Below, piece by piece: positions 9,287-17,803 of a DNA stretch of 64,000 bases. The DNA comes from Microbacterium proteolyticum (GTDB lineage Bacteria; Actinomycetota; Actinomycetes; Actinomycetales; Microbacteriaceae). The stretch covers positions 620,001 through 684,000 of the forward strand of contig NZ_CP121274.1 of the NCBI RefSeq assembly GCF_029639405.1. The letters run 5' to 3'. Within the stretch, counting starts at the first letter, position 1; each line of letters opens with the position of its first letter. The notes beneath the pieces are model-generated. The model searched no databases. It saw nothing but the letters and a program-made list of their open reading frames with translations, and was not told the DNA's origin. Made by a program: the position numbers and the translations under genes.

Positions 9287-10215
9287 GAGATCTCTCCGAT
9301 CCACGCGGGCTCGGCCTGCGTCGGGAAGAACCGCGACCGGATGGCCTCGGATGCCTCACGGGTCACCGTCTGCACGCGCTGCATGTGCTCGGGCAGCTCG
9401 GCGAGGATGTCGCTGATGGGGCGGTACTCCAGGTCGTTGCGGATCTGCCCGAGGGCCCGCAGCACCGTGTTGGAGTGGCCGACGCGGTCGGCACGGGGAT
9501 CGATGGCGCTCATGCAGTCCTCGGCGCGCTGGATGGAGTAGATGATCGACCGCGGGAACAGGCGGTCCAGCAGCAGGAACTCGGCCGCGTTGCGGGCGCT
9601 CGGCATCCCGCGATACGTCCGGAGGTACGCCTCGTACGCGCCGCACGAGCGGAGGATGGTCGTCCACGACGGACCGGACACCTCGGTGAGCGACCGGGTC
9701 GCGAGCAGACGCGCCGTCATGTCGGTGCGCTCGATGCTGCGACCCAGGGTGAAGAACTGCCAGGCCTCGTCGCGGTTCGTCGACGAGTCGACGATGCCGA
9801 TCGCCAGAGCGGCGCGCTCGCGCACCCACTGGAAGAACTCGTGCACCTTCTCGGTCTGCAGACGCCGCGGCATCCGCGAGTTCGTCGTGTTCAGGGTCTC
9901 CCACAGCTCGGTCGAGACGATCTCGCGCGCACGGCGGGCGTTCTCACGCGCCGCGGTGAGCGAGTAGGCGATGCTCGACGGGTTCATGCGGTCGACCGCG
10001 AGGCGGGCGAGGACGTCGTCGCGCCGCACGGTGTCGACGTTCTCGGGGAACGCCGAGCCCATGACGCTCAGCAGCGACCGGCACGCCGTGTCCTCGTCGA
10101 TCCACGGGTCTTCCAGGAGGAGCTGCAGATGGACGTCGAGGATGCGCGCGGTGCCGTCGGACCGCTCGATGTAACGGCCGATCCAGAACAGCGACTCGGC
10201 GATGCGACTCAGCAC
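9283..10215 (-). CDS. Alpha-E domain protein
   Basis: 310-residue all-helical protein that starts MLSRIAESLFWIGRYIERSD, the hallmark of the alpha-E (DUF403) family. The function is unknown. It is always found with circularly permuted ATP-grasp and transglutaminase-like genes, as here, and is probably a scaffold or accessory subunit. The GTG start at 10213-10215 is supported by GGAGG about 8 nt upstream and overlaps the end of the ATP-grasp gene by 7 bp. The frame continues far upstream, but that part is the shadow of the ATP-grasp gene. Confidence 0.85.
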   Translation of the reverse strand: MLSRIAESLFWIGRYIERSDGTARILDVHLQLLLEDPWIDEDTACRSLLSVMGSAFPENVDTVRRDDVLARLAVDRMNPSSIAYSLTAARENARRAREIVSTELWETLNTTNSRMPRRLQTEKVHEFFQWVRERAALAIGIVDSSTNRDEAWQFFTLGRSIERTDMTARLLATRSLTEVSGPSWTTILRSCGAYEAYLRTYRGMPSARNAAEFLLLDRLFPRSIIYSIQRAEDCMSAIDPRADRVGHSNTVLRALGQIRNDLEYRPISDILAELPEHMQRVQTVTREASEAIRSRFFPTQAEPAWIGEIS

Positions 10216-11933
10216 GAGGACACCTCCCCGTCGCTCTGCTGCTGTTGCTGCTCCGCCTGCGGGCCGTGCTGCACGCTCGCGTCGGCCTGCTGCTGCTGCT
10301 CCTGCTGGTCGCGGTCGACGCGGTGGTCGCGCGGGGCCGTGGCGGGAGCGGGCTGACCGTCGTAGATGATCGGGATCGCCTCCGTCACCGCCGCCTGGTC
10401 GGCCACGAGCCCCGAGACGCCGTTGCCCTGGCCGTACTCCACGTGCGACGGGGCGGAACCGCCGACGACCCACGTGTCCTTCGAGCCGCCGCCCTGGCTG
10501 GAATTGACCACGAGCTGCCCCTCCGGCAGGGCCACGCGGGTGAGACCACCGGGCAGCACCCAGATGTCGTCGCCGTCGTTCACGGCGAACGGCCGCAGGT
10601 CGGCGTGGCGGGGGCGCATGCCGTCCTCGACCAGGGTGGGGATCGTCGAGAGCATGACGACCGGCTGCGCGATCCACCCGCGCGGGTCGGCGAGCAGCCG
10701 CTTGCGGAGCTTCTCGAGCTCGGCGGGCGAGGCATCCGGACCGACGACGAGACCCTTGCCGCCGGAGCCGTCGACGGGCTTCACGACGAGTTCGGGCAGA
10801 CGGTCGAGCACCTCTTCGAGCGCGCCCGGGTCCTCGAGCCGCCACGTGTCGACGTTCTTCAGGATCGGCTCCTCGGCGAGGTAGTACCGGATGAGGTCGG
10901 GCACGTACGTGTAGAGCAGCTTGTCGTCGGCGACGCCGTTGCCCACGGCGTTGGCGATCGTGACGTTCCCGAGCCGCGCGGCGAGCATGAGGCCGGGAGC
11001 GCCGAGCATGGAGTCGGCGCGGAACTGCATCGGGTCGAGGAAGTCGTCGTCCACGCGACGGTAGATGACGTCGACGCGCTGCGGACCACGGGTCGTGCGC
11101 ATGAACACCTTGCCGCCGACGCACAGCAGGTCGCGGCCCTCGACCAGCTCGACACCCATCAGACGCGCGAGCAGCGTGTGCTCGTAGTACGCCGAGTTGT
11201 AGACGCCCGGGGTGAGCACCACGATGTTCGGGTCGTCGATCCCGGGCGGGGCGGACGCCCGGAGAGCCGCGAGCAGCTTGTTGGGGTAGTCGCCGACCGG
11301 CCGCACCCGCATCGAGACGAACAGTTCGGGCAGGGTCTGCGCCATGACCCGTCGGTTGGAGATGACGTACGACACTCCGGAGGGCACGCGCACGTTGTCC
11401 TCGAGGACCCGCATCTCGCCGTGCTCGTCGCGGATCAGGTCGATGCCCGACACCTGGATGCGCACGCCGTTGGCGCTGCGGATGCCGGCGGCCTGACGGT
11501 AGAAGTACTGCGACGACGCGATGAGACCCGCCGGGAGCACCCCGTCGCGCACGCAGTGCTGGTTGCCGTAGGCGTCGTCGAGGAACGCCTCGAGCGCACG
11601 CACCCGCTGCTTCACACCCGCTTCGATGCGCGACCATTCGTCGTAGGCGATGACCCGGGGGACGGCATCCAGGGGGAACGGACGCTCCTCCCCCGCGAAG
11701 TCGAACGTCACGCCCTGGGCGAGGTAGGAACTGGCGAGCGAGTCGGTGCGCCCGCGAAGCTCCTCCTGCGTCATCTGCGCCAACGCCTGGTACAGCTCCC
11801 GATACGCCTCGCGCGAGGGCGCCGCGTCACCGGGGGTGGCCGGGACACCGAACATCTCGTCGAACGCCGGGATGCCGGATACGGTCTTGCGCGGCGCCAA
11901 CGTGGAGCCGTAACCGTCGAACAGGTCACCCAT
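10209..11933 (-). CDS. Circularly permuted ATP-grasp type 2 protein
   Basis: 574 residues of the DUF404/DUF407 family. Recognisable pieces are ASSQYFYRQAAGIR, LEDNVRVPSGVSYV, the ATP-binding KPVDGSGGKGLVVGP loop, and GGLTRVALPEGQLVVNSSQG. Family members are predicted carboxylate-amine ligases that join amino acids or peptides with ATP. First gene of the operon with alpha-E and the transglutaminase-like protein. Odd feature: the last roughly 40 residues form a hydrophilic glutamine-rich tail with two five-residue-scale Gln runs, which is notable beside a transglutaminase homologue because transglutaminases act on glutamine side chains. Confidence 0.87.
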   Translation of the reverse strand: MGDLFDGYGSTLAPRKTVSGIPAFDEMFGVPATPGDAAPSREAYRELYQALAQMTQEELRGRTDSLASSYLAQGVTFDFAGEERPFPLDAVPRVIAYDEWSRIEAGVKQRVRALEAFLDDAYGNQHCVRDGVLPAGLIASSQYFYRQAAGIRSANGVRIQVSGIDLIRDEHGEMRVLEDNVRVPSGVSYVISNRRVMAQTLPELFVSMRVRPVGDYPNKLLAALRASAPPGIDDPNIVVLTPGVYNSAYYEHTLLARLMGVELVEGRDLLCVGGKVFMRTTRGPQRVDVIYRRVDDDFLDPMQFRADSMLGAPGLMLAARLGNVTIANAVGNGVADDKLLYTYVPDLIRYYLAEEPILKNVDTWRLEDPGALEEVLDRLPELVVKPVDGSGGKGLVVGPDASPAELEKLRKRLLADPRGWIAQPVVMLSTIPTLVEDGMRPRHADLRPFAVNDGDDIWVLPGGLTRVALPEGQLVVNSSQGGGSKDTWVVGGSAPSHVEYGQGNGVSGLVADQAAVTEAIPIIYDGQPAPATAPRDHRVDRDQQEQQQQADASVQHGPQAEQQQQQSDGEVSSC

Positions 11934-12037
11934 GCCCTGAGCCTACCCACGCCCGTGTTGCGGAGGTGTTTCCCCCGCGCGCAGAGCGGCGTGGCTAGGC
12001 TGGCCCGACATCCGCCGCCTCGACCGAAGGTGCCTCC

Positions 12038-13261
12038 ATGCGCGCGCTCGTCACCAGTTCCCGCAACACCTTCGCTCTCGATCTGGTGCGAAAACTCGGC
12101 AGCGTCGGGCACACCGTCTTCGCGAGCGACACGTACGACGGCGCCGTCGGCAACCACTCGCGCTTCCTCGCCGGGCACCTCGTCACACCGTCTCCCCGAT
12201 TCGAGACGGATGCCTTCATCGAGACGGTCGGCGCGTATGTGCGCGCGCACGACATCGACGTGATCATCCCCACGTTCGAGGAGGTCTTCTACCTCGCCGC
12301 CCGCGTCGCCGACCTCCCCGAGGGCGTCGAGCTGTACGCCGGCAGCTTCCCCGACCTCGCGCGCCTCCACGACAAGGCGAGCTTCCAGCGGTTGGCTCAG
12401 GATGCCGGTGTGCCGATCCCCGAGACGGTCGTGGTGACCTCCCCCGACGAGTTGCGCACCGCGATCGACGCGTTCCCCCGGTACTTCGCCCGCGCGGCGT
12501 TCTCGCGCGGCGGCGTGGGGCTGCTCACCAACACGGGCCCCCTCGCGGGGAAGGTGCCGATCGAGGACTGCGTTCCGACCCCGGACCAGCCCTGGCTCGT
12601 GCAGCCCTTCGTGGACGGCCCGATGGTCTGCACCTACAGCGTCGTCGTGGACGGGCGCGTCACCGCGCACACCACGTACAAGGCGGGCGAGCAGTGGGCG
12701 CACAGCACCGCGATCGCCTTCGTCGCCGTCGACAGCACCGACACCCTCCGCTACACGCAGCAGATCATCGACACGCTCGACCCGACGTTCACGGGGCAGA
12801 TCTCGTTCGACTTCGTCGACCACGGCGCCGACGGGACGCCCGACTACAAGATCATCGAGTGCAACCCTCGGCCCACCAATGGCGTGATCCTCCTCGAGGC
12901 CCAGGACGTCTCGCGCGCGATCGAGGGGACGGTCGAGCACACGATCGTCGCCGTCCCCGGGACTCAGCGACAGATCACCCTCGCCGTCCTCGCCGACGCG
13001 TTCACCGAACCGCTCCAGCATCTGCCGAAGACGCTCCACGACCTCGTGCACGTGCGCGATGTGGGAGCCGGGTGGTGGGACGACGCCGCGATGCTGTGGA
13101 GCCCCGCGACCATCGTCCACGGCGCCAAGATCTCCCACGGCGAGCGCAAGGAGGTGCTGGCCGCCCTCGGCGACGACATCGTCTGGAACGGCGAGCCGAT
13201 CCAGGGCATGTCCCCCGCCGACGCCGCGGCTCTGGAGGCCGTGCACGCCGGCCGCGTCTAG
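12038..13261 (+). CDS. ATP-grasp domain protein (predicted carboxylate-amine ligase)
   Basis: 407 residues. An N-terminal Rossmann-like pre-ATP-grasp region (MRALVTSSRNTFALDLVRKL) is followed by an ATP-grasp fold with FARAAFSRGGVGLL and the metal-binding IIECNPRPTNGVIL. The family ligates a carboxylate to an amine or thiol through an acyl phosphate; the substrate cannot be read from the sequence. It is divergent from the permuted ATP-grasp operon, sharing a gap of about 100 bp, so the two ATP-grasp enzymes may work in one pathway. It ends two bases before the palindromic repeat at 13263-13327. Confidence 0.8.
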   Translation: MRALVTSSRNTFALDLVRKLGSVGHTVFASDTYDGAVGNHSRFLAGHLVTPSPRFETDAFIETVGAYVRAHDIDVIIPTFEEVFYLAARVADLPEGVELYAGSFPDLARLHDKASFQRLAQDAGVPIPETVVVTSPDELRTAIDAFPRYFARAAFSRGGVGLLTNTGPLAGKVPIEDCVPTPDQPWLVQPFVDGPMVCTYSVVVDGRVTAHTTYKAGEQWAHSTAIAFVAVDSTDTLRYTQQIIDTLDPTFTGQISFDFVDHGADGTPDYKIIECNPRPTNGVILLEAQDVSRAIEGTVEHTIVAVPGTQRQITLAVLADAFTEPLQHLPKTLHDLVHVRDVGAGWWDDAAMLWSPATIVHGAKISHGERKEVLAALGDDIVWNGEPIQGMSPADAAALEAVHAGRV

Positions 13262-13262
13262 C

Positions 13263-13327
13263 CGCGTGAGGGGTCAAGATTTGTCGCCTGGCGGAGCCAG
13301 AGGCGACAGATCTTGACCCCTCACGCG
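13263..13327. repeat. REP-like palindrome, family 1 type A
   Basis: 65-bp inverted repeat. The 27-bp arms start CGCGTGAGGGGTCA and continue with GATTTGTCGCCT; the complementary arm differs at one base. Lies between a plus-strand gene ending at 13261 and a minus-strand gene ending at 13335, so it can terminate both. Same family as 20995-21060 and 22671-22734. Confidence 0.88.
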
Positions 13328-13334
13328 GGCGAAG

Positions 13335-14510
13335 TCAGGGCCGCAGCACGACCTTGATGCAGCCGTCCTCCTTCTTCTGGAACGTCTCGTACAGGCCGGG
13401 GGCGTCCTCGAGCGGCGCGTGGTGCGTGACGAGGTCCATGACGCCGAGCGGGTCGGCGGGGTCCTCGACCAGCGGCAGGAGGTCGTCGATCCAGCGCTTG
13501 ACGTTGCACTGGCCCATCCGCAGGGTCAGCTGCTGGTCGAACATCGTCTTCATCGGCAGGACGTCGGCCTCGCCGGCGTACACGCCGCTGAGCGACACGG
13601 TCCCCCCGCGGCGCACGACGTCGATCGAGGCGTGCATCGCGGCGAGGCGGTCGAGGCCGGCCGTGTCCATGAGCTTCTGCGCGAGGGCATCCGGGAGGAG
13701 GCCGATGGCATCCTGCGCGAATTTGATCCCGCCGTTGCCGTGCGCCTCCATGCCGACCGCGTCGACGACCCCGTCGGCCCCGCGGCCCTCGGTGAGGTCG
13801 CGCAGCTCGTCGACCACGCTGTCGGTGAGGTCGAGAGTCTGGACGCCGTGGCGCTCGGCCATCGCGCGCCGCTCGGCCACGGGCTCCACGGCCAGCACGC
13901 GGTACCCCAGGTGCACGCCGATGCGCGAGACGAACTGCCCGACCGGGCCCAGGCCCATGACGGCGAGCGTGCCGCCGTCCGGAACGTTCGCGTACTGCAC
14001 GCCCTGCCACGCCGTCGGCACGATGTCGCTGAGGAAGAGATAGCGGTCGTCGGGCAGGTCGGTGCCCACCTTGATGTGGTTGTAGTCCGCGAGCGGCACC
14101 CGCAGGTACTCCGCCTGGCCGCCCGGGACCTGGCCGTACAGCTTCGTGTAGCCGAACAGGGCCGCGCCGCTGCCGTACTCGCGCACCTGCGTGGTCTCGC
14201 ACTGCGACTGCAGCCCGCGACGGCACATGAAGCAGTGCCCGCACGAGATGTTGAACGGCACGACGACACGGTCGCCCACGGCGAGGTTCGTCACGCCCGA
14301 GCCGACCTCGACGACGACGCCCATCGGCTCGTGGCCGAGGACGTCACCGGGGTCGATGAACGGACCGAAGATCTCGTACAGGTGCAGATCGGAGCCGCAG
14401 ATCGCGGTCGAGGTGATCTTGACGATCGCGTCGGTGGGTTCCAGGATCTGCGGGTCGGGGACCTCCTCGACGCTCACGTCGCGCTTGCCCTGCCAGGTCA
14501 GTGCCTTCAT
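13335..14510 (-). CDS. Zinc-dependent alcohol/formaldehyde dehydrogenase family protein
   Basis: 391-residue medium-chain dehydrogenase. Catalytic zinc ligands are Cys38 and His60-Glu61 (ICGSD, LGHEP); the structural zinc loop has Cys90, Cys93, Cys96 and Cys104. The NAD(P)-binding loop is VMGLGPVGQ. The long insertion between the domains resembles glutathione-independent formaldehyde dehydrogenases, so oxidation of formaldehyde or a small alcohol is plausible, but the true substrate is not evident. Monocistronic: 94 bp separate it from the glycosyltransferase gene upstream. Confidence 0.82.
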   Translation of the reverse strand: MKALTWQGKRDVSVEEVPDPQILEPTDAIVKITSTAICGSDLHLYEIFGPFIDPGDVLGHEPMGVVVEVGSGVTNLAVGDRVVVPFNISCGHCFMCRRGLQSQCETTQVREYGSGAALFGYTKLYGQVPGGQAEYLRVPLADYNHIKVGTDLPDDRYLFLSDIVPTAWQGVQYANVPDGGTLAVMGLGPVGQFVSRIGVHLGYRVLAVEPVAERRAMAERHGVQTLDLTDSVVDELRDLTEGRGADGVVDAVGMEAHGNGGIKFAQDAIGLLPDALAQKLMDTAGLDRLAAMHASIDVVRRGGTVSLSGVYAGEADVLPMKTMFDQQLTLRMGQCNVKRWIDDLLPLVEDPADPLGVMDLVTHHAPLEDAPGLYETFQKKEDGCIKVVLRP

Positions 14511-14604
14511 GGTGGTGCCTCTCGTTCCGGGGGGGACTCAGTCTGTGTCCGGCGCCCGGCGCAGCCCAGGTGGTTGACGAATGGATGCCGAGCCCCAAGC
14601 CTCG

Positions 14605-15324
14605 TCAGGCACCCGGTGCCGCGGCGGGCTCGGCGTCGACCCACACGTGCACCCGCCGGAGGAACGCGGCGTAACCGCCCGGAGTGCGTCCGATGAACCG
14701 CCCCGACGTCTCGACCTCATGCACATCGCTCCGGCGCTCCCGGGCGCCGATGCCGCGTGCCGCCCGGACGAGGGCGACGTCCTCGTGCTCACTCAGGTCG
14801 GGGATGCCGCCGGCGGCGGTGTACGTGCTCGCGCGCACGCCCAGATTGGCCCCGTGCACATTGCCCGCCGGACGGCCGCGGTGGTGGGTCGCCCGCCAAT
14901 ACGCCGTGTGGCGGTCGCTGAGATCGGCGAAGTCGGGGCGCACCGTCCCGAGGACCAGGTCGACACCGGCATCCATGAGGTCGAGTTGATGCGTGACCCA
15001 GTCGCGGGGCACCACGGTGTCGGCGTCCGTCATCGCGATCCAGATGTCGTCGGCCGAGGGCCCGAGTTTCGCGAGCGCGCGCGCGACGCCGATGCGCCGG
15101 GCGGTACCGACGTTGCGGGCGGCGATCGTGACGGTCTCGACCGGCCACCCCCGCACCTGCGCGGGCGTCGAGTCGCCGCACGCGTCGAGCACGACGACCA
15201 CGATCGCGCGGAGATCCGGCTCGCGCTCGCGCGCCACGGCCACGGCGCGCGTCACCGACGACAGGCAGCGGCCGATGAGCGCTTCCTCGTCGTGCGCGGG
15301 GATGACGACCGCGACCGCTCTCAC
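14605..15324 (-). CDS. Family 2 glycosyltransferase
   Basis: 239 residues. The GT-A fold begins VVIPAHDEEALIGRCLSSV and contains the metal/nucleotide motif TDAD (MTDADTVVPRDW). There is no transmembrane segment, so it is probably cytoplasmic. It transfers a sugar from a nucleotide donor to an unknown acceptor. The GTG start at 15322-15324 overlaps the upstream deacetylase-methyltransferase stop (GTGA), making it the third gene of an operon with an acyl-CoA dehydrogenase homologue and the fusion protein. Together these suggest modification of an amino-sugar glycoconjugate. Confidence 0.85.
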   Translation of the reverse strand: MRAVAVVIPAHDEEALIGRCLSSVTRAVAVAREREPDLRAIVVVVLDACGDSTPAQVRGWPVETVTIAARNVGTARRIGVARALAKLGPSADDIWIAMTDADTVVPRDWVTHQLDLMDAGVDLVLGTVRPDFADLSDRHTAYWRATHHRGRPAGNVHGANLGVRASTYTAAGGIPDLSEHEDVALVRAARGIGARERRSDVHEVETSGRFIGRTPGGYAAFLRRVHVWVDAEPAAAPGA

Positions 15325-16700
15325 GGCACGAGCCCCGCCTCGGCGGCGACGGACCGCGCACCCCGGCGGCCGAACACCTCGAGGACGAAGTCCGCCTCTT
15401 CGTGCCGCACCAGGCGCGAGACGTCCGATCGCGCGGCGAGCGCGGCGTGCACGTCGTCCCCGCTGCGGGGATACTCCGCCACCGGATGCCGCCAGTGACA
15501 GACCACGAGATGACCGTCGGCGGCGAGCGAGTCGACGCCGGCCGCGAGACCGCGCTCCAGGTCACCGTCGCCCCAGTAGTACGCGACCTCGGAGAGCACG
15601 ACGAGATCGAAGACGCCCTCCGGCCACTCGTCGGGGAGCCGTGCCCGGCGCACCTCGACGTGGTCGCGCCCCGACAGTCGTCGCTGCGCCTTCTCGACGG
15701 CCGCGGGGGCGAGATCCACGGCGAGGACACGGTCGCCGCGCTCCGCGAGGTGGGCGGTGAGCGCGCCGGCGGAGCATCCGGCCTCGAAGACCGACCGGTA
15801 CCGGCGGCGCGGGAGCGCCGCGAGGAGCACGGCGCGCTTCCGCTCCTCGTACCAACGGGTGTCGAATCCCCACGGATCGTCGTGCCGGGCGTACATCCCG
15901 TCGAAGTAGTCCTGGCCGAGGGTCTCCGCGGGGTGTCCGGGGGATTCGGCGACGGCCGGCTCGGGGGCGAAGAACACCTCGGTGTCGCGGGCGAAGTGCG
16001 CCCGCATGCGCGCGTGCACCATCGGTTCGTCTCCGGGTGCCGCCGACAGCGGTCGCAGCTGACTCGCGTGGGCCTCGATCGCCCGGGTCTTGGCATCCCG
16101 TGCCGGCCCGTCCAGGATGAGGCGTTCCGCTCGACTCCAGGGCGCATCCTCGGGGGTGCCCCAGTGCCACAGCCAGATCGGGAACGCCCGCGAACGCACG
16201 CCGCGGGCAGCGCACACCTCCTCCGCGATCTCGCCGACCACCCGGTGATCGCGGTGACCGTCGCCGCGCCACGGCGACAGCACGAGCACCCGCTCACCGC
16301 CGGCGCGGTCGAGCGCGTCGCGCAGCGCCGCGGCGATGTCGTCTCGGTACGCGTCGGTCCCGCCGTCGGGGAGACCCAAGAAGACCGGATCGCCGCGCAG
16401 CCCCACGATCCGGGACGCGTCGATCAGCTCTCGCCGTCGCAGCAGTGCGAGGGTCGCCGGACTGTGCGTGGGCGAATCGGGATGCGATCCCTCCCCGTCG
16501 GTCACCACGATGAGATCGAGCGCGATCCCGCGCGCGGCCGCGATCGTCAGGAGTCCGGCGGCGCCCAGGCTCTCGTCGTCGGGGTGTGCCGCGATCACGA
16601 CGACGCGGTCGACGTCGAGGTCGATCAGGGGCAGGGACGGCGGCGAGGACATGGCCCACACCTCTTCGTCGGTACCGGGCTCGCGGTGGTCGAAGGTCAC
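15321..16700 (-). CDS. PIG-L deacetylase fused to NodS-like methyltransferase
   Basis: 459 residues if the GTG at 16698-16700 is used (GTGA overlap with the upstream stop, GAGGAG upstream); an ATG at 16652 would remove 16 residues. The N-terminal half is a PIG-L/LmbE zinc deacetylase with AAHPDDE near residues 37-43 and the second metal motif HRDHR. The C-terminal half starts around residue 265 with the pattern DPWGFDTRWYEERKRAVLL and has SAM motif I FEAGCSAGALT near residue 305, as in the NodS N-methyltransferase family. Family knowledge predicts removal of an N-acetyl group from an amino sugar followed by N-methylation of the freed amine. The substrate is unknown. Confidence 0.85.
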   Translation of the reverse strand: MTFDHREPGTDEEVWAMSSPPSLPLIDLDVDRVVVIAAHPDDESLGAAGLLTIAAARGIALDLIVVTDGEGSHPDSPTHSPATLALLRRRELIDASRIVGLRGDPVFLGLPDGGTDAYRDDIAAALRDALDRAGGERVLVLSPWRGDGHRDHRVVGEIAEEVCAARGVRSRAFPIWLWHWGTPEDAPWSRAERLILDGPARDAKTRAIEAHASQLRPLSAAPGDEPMVHARMRAHFARDTEVFFAPEPAVAESPGHPAETLGQDYFDGMYARHDDPWGFDTRWYEERKRAVLLAALPRRRYRSVFEAGCSAGALTAHLAERGDRVLAVDLAPAAVEKAQRRLSGRDHVEVRRARLPDEWPEGVFDLVVLSEVAYYWGDGDLERGLAAGVDSLAADGHLVVCHWRHPVAEYPRSGDDVHAALAARSDVSRLVRHEEADFVLEVFGRRGARSVAAEAGLVP

Positions 16701-17740
16701 CACGCGTCCGTCTCCTCGATGACCGCCGCACCGATCTTCGCGACATCGCGGTCGCCGTGGTGCTGCCGGACGTACACCTGCAGGTCGGCGACGCGCCGGG
16801 CATGGGCGTCGTCGGCGACGAGCGGGAGCGGCCCGAGCGCGTGCGCAGTCTCGGCGAGGACCGTCTCGACCGCGTCGGCGACGACCGTCCGTGCGCGAGC
16901 GGCGCGCAGCCCCTCGGATGCCGCGGTCCCCGCGCCGAACACGGTCGCGGTCTCGAGGAGCACGGCGCGCGCGGCCCACAGCGCGGCGTCCGCGCGCCCG
17001 AGGTGGACGCGCGAGAGCTGGTCGGCTCCGTCGCCGCCGGCGGCGTCGGCGAGTGCCGACCGCAGCGGCATCGCCCCGCCCCACCAGCACGCCGCGACCC
17101 CGACGCCGCCGTGGGCGAACCCGGGCCGTCGCAGGTACCACCCGGGCTCCCCCACCGGAACGGCGACCACGTCGTCGACGTCGATCGGCGCGCTGACCAC
17201 GCGCGAGAGTCCCCGCGCGTGCCACGGACCGGTGCGGGCCGTGACCGCCGGGTCGCGAAGGTCGAGGGCGAACAACTGCCGACGATCACCGTCCACCCAC
17301 GCCGTGACGAGCGCTCGGTCGAGGTCGGCGGCGAGCGAGCACCAGGGCTTCGTTCCGCGGAGCGTCCAGACGCCGGCATCCTCTCGCGCCTCCAGCCGCA
17401 TCCCGGGGCCCTCGGCCGCGAAGACACCCCATGAGCCGGCGGTGTCCACGTCGGGATATCCGGCCGCGACCGCCTCGTCGAGGATGCCGAGCGCGTCGAG
17501 GTGCGGCTCCACCACGCGGGCCGCGGCGACGTCGCGTGCAGCGATGGATGCCAGCAGCTCCCACGTCGCCCCGAGGGACGACGGGCGGGGGATCGTGACG
17601 GCCCATTCGAGCGTGGCGGCGATGTCGGCGCCGAGGGCGTCCACGGCATCCGCGTCGGCGAGGGTGCCGCGCACGACGTCGAGTCCGACGGTGTCTTCGG
17701 AGGCGAGGAGGGGGAAGGGGGGATGGGCGGAGTCGCTCAT
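16697..17740 (-). CDS. Acyl-CoA dehydrogenase family protein
   Basis: 347 residues with the overall acyl-CoA dehydrogenase layout: helical N-terminus, a beta domain with WTLRGTKPWCSLA in place of the usual flavin-site pattern, and a C-terminal helical domain (RVHLGRADAALWAARAVLLE). It is shorter than the usual roughly 380 residues, and I cannot place a convincing catalytic Glu, so ordinary fatty acid oxidation is doubtful. It is the first gene of the operon with the PIG-L/NodS fusion and the glycosyltransferase. A role in oxidising a pathway-specific intermediate or hydroxylating it is possible, but this is inference from context. Confidence 0.75.
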   Translation of the reverse strand: MSDSAHPPFPLLASEDTVGLDVVRGTLADADAVDALGADIAATLEWAVTIPRPSSLGATWELLASIAARDVAAARVVEPHLDALGILDEAVAAGYPDVDTAGSWGVFAAEGPGMRLEAREDAGVWTLRGTKPWCSLAADLDRALVTAWVDGDRRQLFALDLRDPAVTARTGPWHARGLSRVVSAPIDVDDVVAVPVGEPGWYLRRPGFAHGGVGVAACWWGGAMPLRSALADAAGGDGADQLSRVHLGRADAALWAARAVLLETATVFGAGTAASEGLRAARARTVVADAVETVLAETAHALGPLPLVADDAHARRVADLQVYVRQHHGDRDVAKIGAAVIEETDAW

Positions 17741-17803
17741 CCCCTGATTCTTCCCGCCTCAGAAAGTTCCGCTGAGGGTTGACAGCGGAACGGATGCCAG
17801 GGC

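Noticed and set aside
9283..11637. 784-codon minus-strand frame ending as the alpha-E protein
   Set aside because: Only the last 310 codons encode alpha-E; the rest is an out-of-frame reading of the ATP-grasp gene. The real start is the GTG at 10215 with GGAGG upstream.
15402..17747. 781-codon plus-strand open frame across the PIG-L/NodS fusion and acyl-CoA dehydrogenase genes
   Set aside because: Spans gene boundaries of the opposite strand and has shadow composition; no ribosome binding site or motif.
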